From Saussurea involucrata (Eukaryota > Streptophyta > Magnoliopsida > Asterales > Asteraceae), in assembly GCA_033807775.1 (NCBI GenBank), contig CM066314.1, forward strand, positions 146,247,429 through 146,311,428: a stretch of DNA of 64,000 bases. The letters are read 5' to 3'. Both the position numbers and the translations under genes were made by a program. The first letter of the stretch is position 1. Each line of letters begins with the position of its first letter. Of this stretch, positions 8,821 to 19,785 are shown one piece after another. The notes beneath the pieces are model-generated. The model had not been told where the DNA came from. It did not search any database and saw nothing but the letters and a program-made list of their open reading frames with translations.

Positions 8821-11425
8821 ATGGCTTCTTTTTCCTCAAACAATGAAGCTTTCTCTCAAAATTCTTTTTCTGAAAATGGCTCTATAGCCAAAACTCTTAA
8901 GTTTAACCCCAACAACTTCTCTTTATGGAAAAGTTGGATGATGCTTTTCATAGAAGGAGTGGATAGTAGATATCCAACCATTCTCAATGAGGGACCCATA
9001 GTCCCTAGAGTCTGGTCTCGCTATGAAACCAAAAAATCCGGTAAGAAAGTTGTTGACAAAGATGATTCTGATGATTCCTCTGATGAAGAAAAATTTGCTG
9101 CTAATGGTCGTTACATTCCTAAGAATCCCAAGAAATATACTGATGAAGATAAACGTCTTGTGTCTCTTGATTCTAAAGTCAGGACCATCATTGCTCTCTC
9201 TCTTCCTGATGAAGTGTACCACTCTCTTGTAAATCTATCTACTGCCAAAGAGATGTGGTCCACTCTGTGTGTTCTGTACGAAGGTACAGATGAAGTTAAA
9301 AAGAGCAAAAAGATTGCTCTTGTTAGAAAATTTGAACTCTTTTCTTATGAGAAAGGAGAATCTCTCTCTAACTACTATAACCGCTTTAACAGTCTTCTTA
9401 ATGATTTAAAGTTGTTAGGTAGAGTGTATGACGATGAGGAAATCCTGTGCAAGTTTATGGATTGTCTTCCTGATTTTTGGGAAAATATATGTACTTGTAT
9501 AAAGACAACCAAGGATCTTGATCATATGCCTCTCATTGTTCTTTATGGAACTCTCTATGAGCAGACTAAACTGCAAAGGAAGTCTGTCATCACAGATATA
9601 AAGAGCTCTTCTCTAGCTCTCTTAAGTGACTCTTCCAAAAGAACTAAGTGTATTCCAAGAATCACCTACCCATTTGACTCTGACCATGATAGTCAAGAAG
9701 ATTCCAATGAGCATTCAGAAGCATATCTTAGTGATGTTGGGGATGAATGTAAGGAAACTTTAGTTGACAAATTATCAGATGGGATATCCATGTTGGATGG
9801 GTATTCTAAATCCAAATCTCACATCTCTTCTGGAAAATCTAAGTTTAATAGAAAATCCTCCTCTTCTCTCTCCAAACACTCCTCTTTGGACAAAACTAAT
9901 GAGGAATGTTTTAACTTTGGTAAAAGGGGTCATTTTGCTTCTGAGTGCATAAGTAAACACTTTGAAAGACCCAGAACTTCTTCCTCAGGACGATTTTCCT
10001 CAAAATCGGGAAGATCCAAATATGATTCCACCAATCTCTCCCCTTCCCAAAATTTCCACCAACCTCTCTCTCCTGCAAATTCTGACCGGGCTGAAAGATA
10101 CAAAGAAAAATACAAGAGAGAAAAGGAAAGAAATGAAAGACTTGTGAGAAAGCAAAGGGTCTGCCTGCTAAAACTCATGATTTGGCAGATGAACCCACAT
10201 CTGAAAGTGAGAATGACACCTCAAATGTGTGCTTCATGGCCAAGATAAATGACAATGATGATTCAGAAGATCACCCCCCCCCCCTCAACTGCTCTTGTAA
10301 CAGCTAAGTGTTTATCCACCTCATCACAGGTACATCATTTTCACTCTCTTTCTGATGCTGAAAAGATTGATGCATTTGATTCTTTAACCATTGATCTCTA
10401 TGATGCTAAAAATCCTAAGAAAAAGGCAAATGCTCAAGTTTAATCTCTCTCTTCTCAACTTCAAATATGTCTTTCCCAACTTGATCAGTTTGACAAAGTT
10501 AAGGCTGAGCTTGAAGATCTAAAATCCATCAACTTTATTCTTGCCAAGGAGAAAAACAAAATATTTAAACGTTTTCAAAAGGAGCAAGAAATTGTGAGAA
10601 AATGGACCAGTTCCTCCAAAAATCTAGAAAAGATTTTTCAAGATCAGATTTCTTGTGATGACAAAACTGGTTTAGGCTTTGGAAAAATGGAAACTGATCA
10701 ATCTTCAAAAACTCTTGCTTCCACCTCCTGTGTTTCACCACCTTTTTATGAAACCTCCGACTCAAGTTCAATTGGCTATGTGTCCATGAATTCTGGTGAT
10801 TTGTCTGAAGCTTTAAAATTTGGCATGTTTATAAAAGCAAAAGATCCCATCTCCTTTCCAAATGAAAAATCTCAAGGTTCCAATGACTCTTCAAAACCTA
10901 TCTATGATTTTCTGAAAATCTTGGCTTTAGATGAAGCATCCTCCTCTGAACCCATGTCTTCTAAAATTCTCGAAAGAAAATTTTCCAACTCTAACAAAAA
11001 AAATCTGCATCTGAAAAAGGCAAGTCTGTGCCAGCCGATGTTTTCTTAAAAATAAATTCCTCAAATCTTTCTAAGAATACCTTTGTGACTTCCTCCACCG
11101 ATTTTGTTCCCCGATCTGTGAACCTTAAAATGTCCAATTCAAAAGAGAAGATTCTTTTCCTTCCAAATTCTGAAAAAGGACGTTTGGGTGATGCACCCCA
11201 AATTTTTGATACTTCATCAAAATCTTTGAAAATAAAAGGCAAAAATAAGAAAAAATGTCAAGGTTCAAAAAGACATTTCTTTATAGAAAATGTTATATAT
11301 GTGGTGATATTTTTCATTTTGCCAAAGACTGTCCAAAAGGAAGAATTAACCTGAGTGATACCAATTCTTTCTCTTCAACATCTAACCTAAAAGGACCCAC
11401 TACCAAATGGGTACCTAGGAAATAA
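8821..11425 (+). pseudogene. gag: Element B gag (copy 1), SIRE-like, frameshifted
   Basis: The ATG at 8821 lies 32 bases after the PBS and opens a 475-codon frame with a SIRE-type gag core (LNDLKLLGRVYDDEE and LYGTLYEQTKL). The first zinc knuckle reads CFNFGKRGHFASEC, so its second Cys is replaced by Phe. Frameshifts follow near 10150 and in the poly-C run at 10266, with a stop at 10441 and an A-run shift near 11000. A second knuckle (CYICGDIFHFAKDC) is still recognisable near 11300 in another frame. Gag ends with a KWVPRK motif and TAA at 11425. The C-terminal half is coiled-coil and Ser-rich, as in element A. Confidence 0.8.
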
Positions 11426-12586
11426 ATTCTTTGTGATTGCAGGTTCTGAGCTAAATAGATGGATCTATGTGGACCAGTATAAAAGTGAGACAATTGAAGA
11501 AATCATCAAGATCATCAAGAAATCTAAAGTGTCAAATGGTGAACTTTTGGATCTCCTCTTGTATTGGTCTTTGCACGCTCTCTAGTGCCAACCTCTTCTC
11601 TGCCGACATCATTACATCTCCCATCACTCTCCATTATTACCTACATTCTATTTTCCACCATACCTCTCACCTTACCTTTTCTCATCCATCCCACTAAATA
11701 CATTACCCCAACCTCATTTCTTTATCATCTCATCATCCAACTTTCTCTCCTCTCTTACAACCTCTACCAACCCAACTTCCTCGGTTCCCAACATCACACC
11801 TCAAAAATATTCTTTCTTTCATTGACAATCCTCCACCGATCCAACTCTCTCTAAAAAAAATGGTGACCATCGGTGAGACTCTCACTGATCCAATCGGTGA
11901 AGTCTCCCACCGAAGCCCTCAAATCGGTGGACCCAATCTCATCGACACCCTTCTCCAATAAACCTCCATCGGTAAGACGCTCCATCTCACCGAAACCTTT
12001 CCTCTCATCAAACCGAACTCTCTATGTGTCATTTTCTCTCTCATAATGATGATCCTCCTATTTCACCAAATTCCACTCTTGGTCAGCAACCCAACTTTCC
12101 TTTTCCATCAAAACCCTCATGCTACAAACTCTTCTAAAGATGTCATCCCAAATCCTTCTCCTCAAAATATTCCTCCTACTTCTCCTCAAAATATTCCTCC
12201 TCAAAACCTTCTCTCTTAAAATCCTCCGAACTTAATCTTTCTTGGGTCATCAAAAATTGGAAGATGCAACTCCAATCCTCTATTCACCTTGAAATTCTTC
12301 CAAAATTTAGGTGGGTTTTCAAAAAAAAATGCATCGGTGAGTTGCAACAAAAGCAACACAAAAAAAAAACTAATCGGTGGGCTGCCATCGGTAAGTGTTA
12401 AAAAACATTAAAAAAAATTAAAAAGGCCATCGGTGAGTATCAATATATATATATATATATATATATTATGTTTGTACATGCATCGGTGAGTTTCCAAAAA
12501 AAATAAAAAAAGAAGGTGTACATGCATCGGTGAGATTCAAAAAACAAATATTATTATGTTTGTATATGCATTGGTGGGTTTTCAAA

Positions 12587-12627
<41 letters not shown>

Positions 12628-13221
12628 TTGCCGAAGTTTCCTATCTTCATGGTGTTTCTTCTTCGTCGGACGCTGAGGGGGAGAAACCATCTGAGAGGGA
12701 ACACCATCTGAGGGGGAGCAATATCAGCGTGCAATTCGATCAACACCAATCCTCATTACTCATATTCAACTCCAACTCAAATTTTGGTCAAAGATAAGGG
12801 AACCGGCGAACCAACCCAAGGGGAGCAGATCAGTGTAGCCGATGTAACTAAGGGGGAGGCAAACCAAGGCAAAGGAAAAAGGGTGATGACTGCCAAATAG
12901 GAAGCTGAAGATGCTATGAGAAAGAAAGAAGATGCAAGATATGGGCATAAGGCATCCTGAGGCTAATTCACTCAAACTCAAACCTCCCTCAAAGATTGTC
13001 ACCATTTTGGGATCGGGCAGATCAGTCTTATCTATGATGGAAGTACATTTTATTTCATTCATATTGTTTATTTTTATTCTTTCATTCATTTCATTCATTT
13101 GTAAATATCAGAGATACAAAAAAATACTAGGTGAAAAAGAACCCAAAAGAGTAAAACAGGGTCAACATGTATTATTCATTGTCTTACTCATGTTTTTCTA
13201 AGTATGGATGTCATCATCAAA
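11426..13221 (+). other. Element B non-coding 3' region with dispersed ATCGGTG motifs (copy 1)
   Basis: No pol domain is visible in any frame. An acceptor-like polypyrimidine-AG lies at 11426-11442. The stretch 11570-12300 is C/T-rich. About a dozen ATCGGTGAG, ATCGGTGGG or ATCGGTAAG words occur between 11835 and 12580, in both orientations at first and then mostly in plus orientation about 15-50 bp apart. Two AT microsatellites (near 12448-12472 and 12589-12623) and several GAGGGGGAG polypurine tracts (12670-12860) follow. Small open frames here look random. Confidence 0.75.
12589..12623 (+). repeat. AT dinucleotide microsatellite
   Basis: About 17 AT units. The corresponding run in the second copy (about 33023-33081) is roughly 29 units, so it has changed length since the duplication. 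Confidence 0.9.
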
Positions 13222-13232
13222 TAGGGGGAGAT
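13222..13232 (+). promoter_or_regulatory. Element B polypurine tract
   Basis: TAGGGGGAGAT directly abuts the 3' LTR start; primer site for plus-strand DNA synthesis. Confidence 0.88.
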
Positions 13233-13349
13233 TGTTGGGTCATCAAAGATTTGAAGATGACCTCCTGATCTCCTTACATTCTTTGAAAAACATCTTTTAT
13301 ACTTAGATAAATTTTAGGTTCTTTGAAATAGCTTAGTCATACTGTCAAA

Positions 13350-14606
13350 TAGGGGTGTACGCGGGTTGGGTTGGGCGGTTTTTGACGTTTTTACAACCCA
13401 ACCTAATCATGGCGGTTTGAAAATTCTCAACCCAACCCAACCCTTGCGGGTTAGGTCGGGTTGGGTTGGGTTGGCAGGTTAGCCACGACTTTTCGACATT
13501 TCTCCTTTTTAAATGACATCTCGTTATCTTAAGTGATTCCACAAATAACTTGTCAATTCTATTACTATGATAAGCATAATCTTTTCCACAATTATACTAA
13601 TATAAGTAGAATATTTTTGGGTTGTAAATTATAATGGTTGTAAATAACTCGTTATGGCCTCGTTATGACGCGTTATGGCGTCAAGGCTTAGGTTCGCCGC
13701 CACGTTAACCCTTATGGCTCCACTCTAAGGATTGACTTCCTTTGTAACGCGTTATGGCACGTTATGGCGCGTTAGGATGCGTTGACGCATTATTTTGTAA
13801 GGTGTAAGATTGTTTTTAGTATATAACTTGAAGAATAAATTATAATTGTTCATGGAACGTAAGACTTAAATACTCATAATAAAGAAACCTAAAAACTAAA
13901 AACCCTAAATTGGTAAATACTTACTCTCATTCTCGTACACGACGAGTCGAACGTGAACAATGAGAATTAAAGATAATAGTAAGTAGAGATTCAAGAGATT
14001 TACTACCGAATGTGCACTCTTGATATCATATTATGTATGCTCTATATAATTGGTATCAATTTTTTATTGATTTATTAGTTTACATGAATTTATCTTGTTC
14101 TACGGTATTATTTAATACATAACACACCATGTGTATATATATGTGTGTGTGTATGCTGCTGTAACTCGTAAGGCTTGAGGTTTGACCTCGTCGTCATGTC
14201 TCACGTCATTTAAAACATCGATATATATTTATTTAAGGGAGGTATCCGTTGCAAACCAGTCAGTTTGTGCAAACCCGTGCAAACTCATATCTACCTTCAT
14301 GAATCTGCAAAATTTGTATAATTTAGCTTCATGAATCTATATTTTGGCTTCATGAATATAAAATTTGGCTTCATGAATATATAATTTGGCTTCATGAATC
14401 TTTTTCCGGTGGAGCCCTAAAATACCCTTATGGATATAAAAAAGAAGTTATGGATATAAAAAAATAAGTTACGTGATTGGTGGAGATGAAAAAATATGCT
14501 AAAGGCCCTAAAATACCCTTATGGGTAAAAAAAAGAAGTTACGTGATTGGTGGATATGAGTTTGCACAGTTTGCACAAACTAACTGGTTTGCAATGGATA
14601 ATTTTC

Positions 14607-14650
<44 letters not shown>

Positions 14651-14847
14651 GAAATAATATATATTAGCGGCGGGTTGGCGGTTTGGGTTGGGTTGAGTTA
14701 TGTTAACCCAATTTCAACCCTCCTAATTTGCGGGTTCGCGGTTTGGCGGGTTGGCGGTTTAGCGGGTTGGTGGGTTGGGTTTAATTGGGTTGTTAGCGGG
14801 TTGGGTTGGGCGGGTTTCGCTGGTTGACGGTTTTTTGTACACCCCTA
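13350..14847 (+). mobile_element. hAT-like non-autonomous DNA transposon, 1498 bp (copy 1)
   Basis: Perfect 11-bp terminal inverted repeats (TAGGGGTGTAC at the left, GTACACCCCTA at the right) are flanked by a perfect 8-bp duplication CTGTCAAA at 13342-13349 and 14848-14855. The 8-bp target duplication and the TAGGGGTG terminus fit the hAT superfamily. Both ends are rich in GGGTTGG and GGCGGTT words, comparable to the subterminal transposase-binding repeats of hAT elements. No transposase frame is present. A cluster of CGTTATGGC words lies at 13650-13790 and a MITE at 14236-14608. Confidence 0.88.
14236..14608. mobile_element. 373-bp MITE with ~50-bp inverted repeats nested in the hAT-like element (copy 1)
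   Basis: The left end contains GCAAACCAGTCAGTTTGTGC and CAAACTCATATC. The right end is its inverse (GATATGAGTTTGCAC and GCACAAACTAACTGGTTTGC), with a few mismatches over about 50 bases. Nine flanking bases match at eight positions (ATTTATTTA and ATTTATATA), which suggests a Mutator-type 9-bp duplication, though the AT-rich context makes this uncertain. The middle holds about five ~20-bp repeats of GGCTTCATGAATATAAAATT type. Confidence 0.78.
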
Positions 14848-15734
14848 CTGTCAAAGTTCGGTGAAGTCAAAGATCAGCCGAAATCAAGAAGAAGGAAATC
14901 TACCAATGCGGATTGAAGATGGACTTCTCAACCCAAACTAAGCAGTCTCAACGATTGTCTCCATGAAAATCGGTGAGATCCTCAAACCGGAGAATCCTCC
15001 CTTATCTCCTTGCTAAGAAGACTTTCATCATAAGAGGTCATGTTTGCCATCCCACCGATTCTCTCCATGAGAAATCGGTGGGATCTTCAAAATAAGAGGA
15101 TCCTCACACAACTCCTTCCTAAGAAGACTCTCACCTACTTTCTCCATGACAAATCGGTGGGATCCTCAAATAGGAGGATCCTCCCTTGTGTCTTTGCTAA
15201 AAGGTTTTCTCATCAAAAAAGAAACGTCTGGGTATGGAGGAAAAAGGTGCATTTGTCCTTTTTCCCATTCTTAGATATTGTCACCATCAAACCTTTCTAG
15301 CATCATAGGAAAAGACACATCAACTTTTGAGAGTCAAACCTATCCTTCAAATGACAAAGTGACAAGTGTCCCATGCATCACATGTTCATGGCACAATATA
15401 AAGATGGAGAATTCTCCATGCAGATACAACTCTTGAAGATTACTCTGTGCTCAAGACACTCTACTCCTTTCTCTCCTTGAACTTTATAGCTTTCAATCTT
15501 TGTGTTTTAGAAGTTGTTTAGTTTTCAGTATTACTTTGTGAAGATTGTTAGAATATATTTTATTTGTTCTTTCCGCAACAATCTAATTGTTCTATATGTT
15601 TTATGTGTAATTCTTGATTTGAATATTTTCAATAAAAGAATTAATTAAAGTGAAAAATTTGGGTATTGTATTCAACCCCCTCCCCCCCTTCTACAATACA
15701 TGTTCTTGTTCTTATTAGCCATCTGGGACTAACA

Positions 15735-15972
15735 AGTCATTTCGGGAGTGTTCTTTTTTATTTTATTATTATTATTATTGTGTCTGTTTGGTTGTGTATC
15801 CACTTGTTGGTATGCACTCACACCGGGCTCATCAAGACCCGGTTAGTGGCCTGTTTCGGATCGTACTCGACTCTCGGTTCCTCTCAAATCCGAGAATACG
15901 AACCCCGAAACTTGACATTGGTTTGGATATGCGGATGAAACTCAACACTATCCGTTTCTCATAGGTACACTC
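15735..15972 (+). other. Element A spacer, right part (copy 1), with acceptor-like site before the 3' ORF
   Basis: Continues element A after the element B insertion. TCCGTTTCTCATAG (15951-15964) resembles a 3' splice acceptor and lies 8 bases before the ATG of the 3' ORF. The short 90-codon open frame crossing 15666-15938 straddles the LTR end and is not considered a gene. Confidence 0.5.
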
Positions 15973-18900
15973 ATGGCTCAACCAAACCAACCGACTCCAC
16001 AAGGCGACGTCCCACTACTTCCAGGTGGCCCCAATCTGCCACTCCAACCAAACAACTTCCACGTAGACACGACTTCCATTATCTGTGAATGTCCGGTAAT
16101 CGTGGAGATTCTCAAATGCCACCCACTCAACCGTGCTCTGACGACAACTGCAAACGTTCCGATAGTATACTTGCAACAACTCTGGAGGTCTCTCACCATA
16201 GTTTCAGGTGGCCAAGACATCGACCTTCACTGTCGCATAGCTGACACACCGGTGGTCGTATCTCAAGATCTCCTGTGCCAAATTCTAGATCTTCCGGAGG
16301 CGACATCCGTTCCAGGCAGAATTGACTTTGACGTTGATGTGTCTGATGTCGTGCTCTGCCAAGAACTGCGTGCTCTCGGCTATGCTAGGGAGATCAACCA
16401 CCCATCGCACTTCTCCAGGGTTCATCTGAAACCGCTATGGTACACTTTATTCACCATCCTCAACAGGTGTCTGTCATCAATCATCAAGGGGGTCGATCAG
16501 ACAACCGTGAACCTACTTCGACTCTTCCACGGCGTGGACTATAACAGGCACATAGACTATGCATCCATCCTATGGACTGAGCTGCTCAACAAGGTTCAGA
16601 AGAAGCAAGGCAAAAAAAGACTATTGTGCCTTCCGTTCCCCAGGTTCCTGCATCTCATCGTTGCACACTTCATGGCCGCCGACCCCACTATTCCACGACG
16701 CACCGACCATGAGGTACCCCTGTCGACTCGTATGACTAGGATTCAGAATAAACAACCCATCGCAGACCTAGTTCCAATGCTACTACCCAATGACTTGCTA
16801 GCTCTTACTGACCCTTCGGCACCGAGTGTGATAGATTATAGGCGAAAGAACAACCTAGTCACTCCGATGGTCCAGCCAGATCTGGCAGCACCTGCCTAAG
16901 GAGTGCGCCCCGAGAGACGTAAGGGTCCTCAAACTAGAGATAGTAGGGTCCGGAGAGCAGGGGCTCTCGGACAGGGTGTGTTGAGAGAAAACATCGTGAG
17001 GGGACATGACGCGGGCGGTGCTGAAAGGTCAATACGCGAAGCTAGCTTGTCCCAACGCCAACCCACTCCACCTCCATCACCACAAATCGAAGAACCCGAG
17101 TTACATGAGGTGGAAGTGGTCGACATCATGCGCGAACAAGCACAAGAAGAGGCAGCCTCCTCTTCTAGCTCCGAGTCGGGCTCTGGCTCAGAGTCGGGAT
17201 CCGAATCTGGTTTCTTAATCAGGTTCGACTTCCGGTTCTGAATCAGGGTCTTCGGGATCAGATGATGAATCAACGGACTCGGATGACAATGATGATCAGT
17301 TCCGCATGGAACCTATCCGTAGGCCTCAAGCCGAAACTGGAGAGACAAGGAGAGCGGAGGGAGCCTCAGTTGAAAATAAAAATATTGGTGAGCAAGTGAG
17401 GGAAAGGAGAAGCAAGCAAAACAACGAGCGTTATCGAGCAATGAGGCAATCTACTCAGGTTGCCTCCACCCAGCCTTCTTTAATCTAGGCAGCCACATCC
17501 GCTACCCCGTCTCATTCGTTGGGACTGGGTATTGAAACAAACGTCGTAGGCCTAGCGACGCAATCGCACACCCTCTCCAGCAACTCAGTGTCCCCTCAAT
17601 AGGATACTGTTTCATTTTCACATAAGGACGTAGCACAACGTCCACCGGTCTCTCACTTGGAGAGTTCCGGTGTTGAAACAAGAGAACTCTTGCCTCGGTT
17701 CTTGACTTTTTTGAATGCACGATTGAGTCTAGAGCCACTTGATGATATTATTTCCTTGGCTAGGACACAAAACCTCACTACTGCTAGTGTCGAGATTCTT
17801 TGTGACTCGACCGGAACACCCCGACTGAGTCTACCTTCTGGTGGCTTGCAAGGACGGGGTGGAAGTCCTGCCACGACTATCCTTACGCCAACCGTGAGCG
17901 CAGGCGGTACTGCGGTGCAATCTACCGTAGTTAGTACAACTGGTAAGCTAAGTTCTCCAAGCGTTAACATCCCAGAGTTCGTCTCCAAGGAAACTCTGGA
18001 CGACGCCTTAAAGGTTGTCCAAGCAGAGATACTGAAGAAGCTTGCAAAGGATATGGACTTCATCAAACGGTCCATAAGAGGTAAGGAAACAACAGCTAAC
18101 TTCCTCACTCGACACCAAACCCGCAGAACATGAGCATCGATGCCCTAAAAGCCGCATTACTCGATAAGCTCTTGTCTCAATCAAACACAGACACATTCTC
18201 TGAAGCCGACCTAATGAGTCTACTTCGCTCACAAACACAACCCCCAACCCAAATACACACAAAGCTAGATACCCTTACCATAGCCGTAACCGACGTCCAA
18301 AGAACCCTCAAAACCTTATCCGAGAGGGTTGCCAGCCTAGAAAACACATGTAAGAGTCAAGCACAGGGCTTGAAACGGAAGCATGATGATCAGGAGGGTC
18401 CTGATCAGCATGAGAGGGAGAAGAGACATAGACTGACCGAGTTATCAACCTCAACGACAGAACCGTTAACCGAAACTCCAGCTGAAACTGAGCCACAATA
18501 GCCTGAAGATCAAAACATGGTTCAGGACATGGAGTTATCTACACCGGTCAGAGACCAAGTGCCAGAATCAGCAGACCCGATGGTTGAAAGGCCCGAGGGA
18601 GAACCAGAAGAAAACCTGATGCTGACATTTCCGAAAAGACCAGTTCAAGATTTGATCGATGAAGAATTGGATGGTAATCCGGAAGCTGAACGACTATGGA
18701 AAGAAAAAGCAATTTTGGCCATTCAATCTGAGACAGACGCTCTGTGGGATTTCTCAGATGATGACGAGTTCATGAATGATGAAGATTATGATCAGTTCCT
18801 CCTTCAAAGCGAACAGGTAACAGATTCTCAGCATGACACACACGACACCGCAGGTAACTCTGAAATACCATTTCCTGATCCGAAAGCGGCTCAACCCCGA

Positions 18901-19785
18901 CCTATTCAACCAGTTCGTTAGGAGAGAGTCCGAATCCTAGTTCCATACTTAGAAGAATCGCATAAGAAGATCTTCGTTCACTGGATCAGACCACTAGACC
19001 CAGTTATGTGTCACGAGGTTTTAGATCTAAGTGAATCGATTCGTTCTCAGTATTTGGAAGTTATGAAAAGAAGCAGAATGGTACACGAAGTTAGAACAAA
19101 CCACAGGATCACAGAAATAGTGGAGATCGTGTCCGACAAAGTCCTGAAGGTTTGGTTCCCGGTGTTCACAGTTAAAGTAGATGATGGGAAAGAATGGGTA
19201 TTCTCGGAATCCGACTTCAAAAATCTCAACTTAAAAGATTTTTCGGTTCTTCTTCGCGAGTTAAAGGCCCACAGCATCCGACCACTGTCTTTTACCAAAG
19301 TCGTTGAAACGATAAGGAGATTCATGAAGTGCATCATTACCCTCTCGTACATCAACGACTTTCAGATGGGAATAGAAAGCAATCAGAAGAAAGTGAATGT
19401 GCTGAAGACCAATCTGACTCTTTCTGAAGCTGAAGACATACAGGTACATACTCTCTTACTCAAACCAGAGACGGGGATCGTGTATCTGAACGATAAGGGA
19501 GAAAAACACTTTATGAGGATAAGTGAACTGCACAAGTTCAGTGAAGGGACTTTGATGAAGATTCAGAACGTGCCGAGAAAGATTATTGAAGAAGAGGAAA
19601 GAGACTCATCAGAGAAATACGTCAACGTCAGAAAGTATCTCGCCAAAGAGCTTCTCAAGGAGATTGAAGACAGGCTGGAATTCAGGAACTCCATCCGGCA
19701 CTTTGAGATTATTTTTGCAATCCGAAAGCGATATGTCCCTAACTGGCGTGAGATCGAACTTCAATTCAAAGGAGAAGATTGTTAG
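15973..19785 (+). pseudogene. Element A 3' extra ORF (copy 1), ~1270 codons, env-position protein of unknown function, decayed
   Basis: Starts at an ATG (MAQPNQPTPQG) and ends at a TAG formed by the first bases of the 3' LTR. The first 308 codons are open, with blocks IVYLQQLWRSL, FTILNRCLSSIIKG and FPRFLHLIVAHFMA. A TAA at 16897 is followed in frame by an acidic Ser-rich stretch. A frameshift near 17200-17240 and stops at 17486 and 17599 follow. Another frame change at 18130 leads into a probable coiled coil (TLKTLSERVASLENTCKSQ), stops at 18499 and 18919, and a last 259-codon open domain containing FQMGIESNQKKVN and TGIVYLNDKGEKHFM. I see no signal peptide or membrane segment, so a true envelope role is doubtful. 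I recall related 3' ORFs in SIRE-type elements of Asteraceae. Confidence 0.75.

Larger units (their letters stand above)
7782..15734 (+). mobile_element. Element B (copy 1): gag-only non-autonomous SIRE-like copia retrotransposon
   Basis: Flanked by 993-base LTRs (7782-8774; 3' LTR 13233-15734 carrying a DNA transposon). Both begin TGTTGGGTC and end ACTAACA. A tRNA-Met-type PBS and a polypurine tract sit at the proper places. The flanks GGTCA and AGTCA match at four of five bases, a plausible decayed 5-bp target duplication. The interior encodes only a gag; no protease, integrase, RT or RNase H remnant was seen between 11426 and 13221. It must have relied on enzymes of a related element. By eye its LTRs differ by roughly 4 percent. 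Confidence 0.88.
13233..15734 (+). repeat. Element B 3' LTR (copy 1), split by a hAT-like insertion
   Basis: LTR sequence runs 13233-13349 and resumes at 14848. The eight bases CTGTCAAA are duplicated on both sides of the insertion. The rest matches the 5' LTR, including the three tandem U3 units, a TATA-like box and the AATAAA signal. It ends ACTAACA at 15734. Confidence 0.92.

Noticed and set aside
12466..12690. Minus-strand frame encoding Ile-Tyr repeats, also at 32900 and 33016
   Set aside because: Translation of an AT microsatellite.
13360..13475. GGGTTGG and CAACCC runs resembling telomere repeats
   Set aside because: Units are irregular, occur in both orientations, and lie only at the ends of the hAT-like element; they are subterminal repeats.
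15666..15938. 90-codon open frame before the 3' ORF, also at 36128
   Set aside because: It crosses the border between the element B LTR and element A, so it arose by insertion.
16929..17273. Minus-strand 114-codon frame opposite the 3' ORF
   Set aside because: Antisense shadow of the Ser/Gly-rich coding stretch; no independent evidence.
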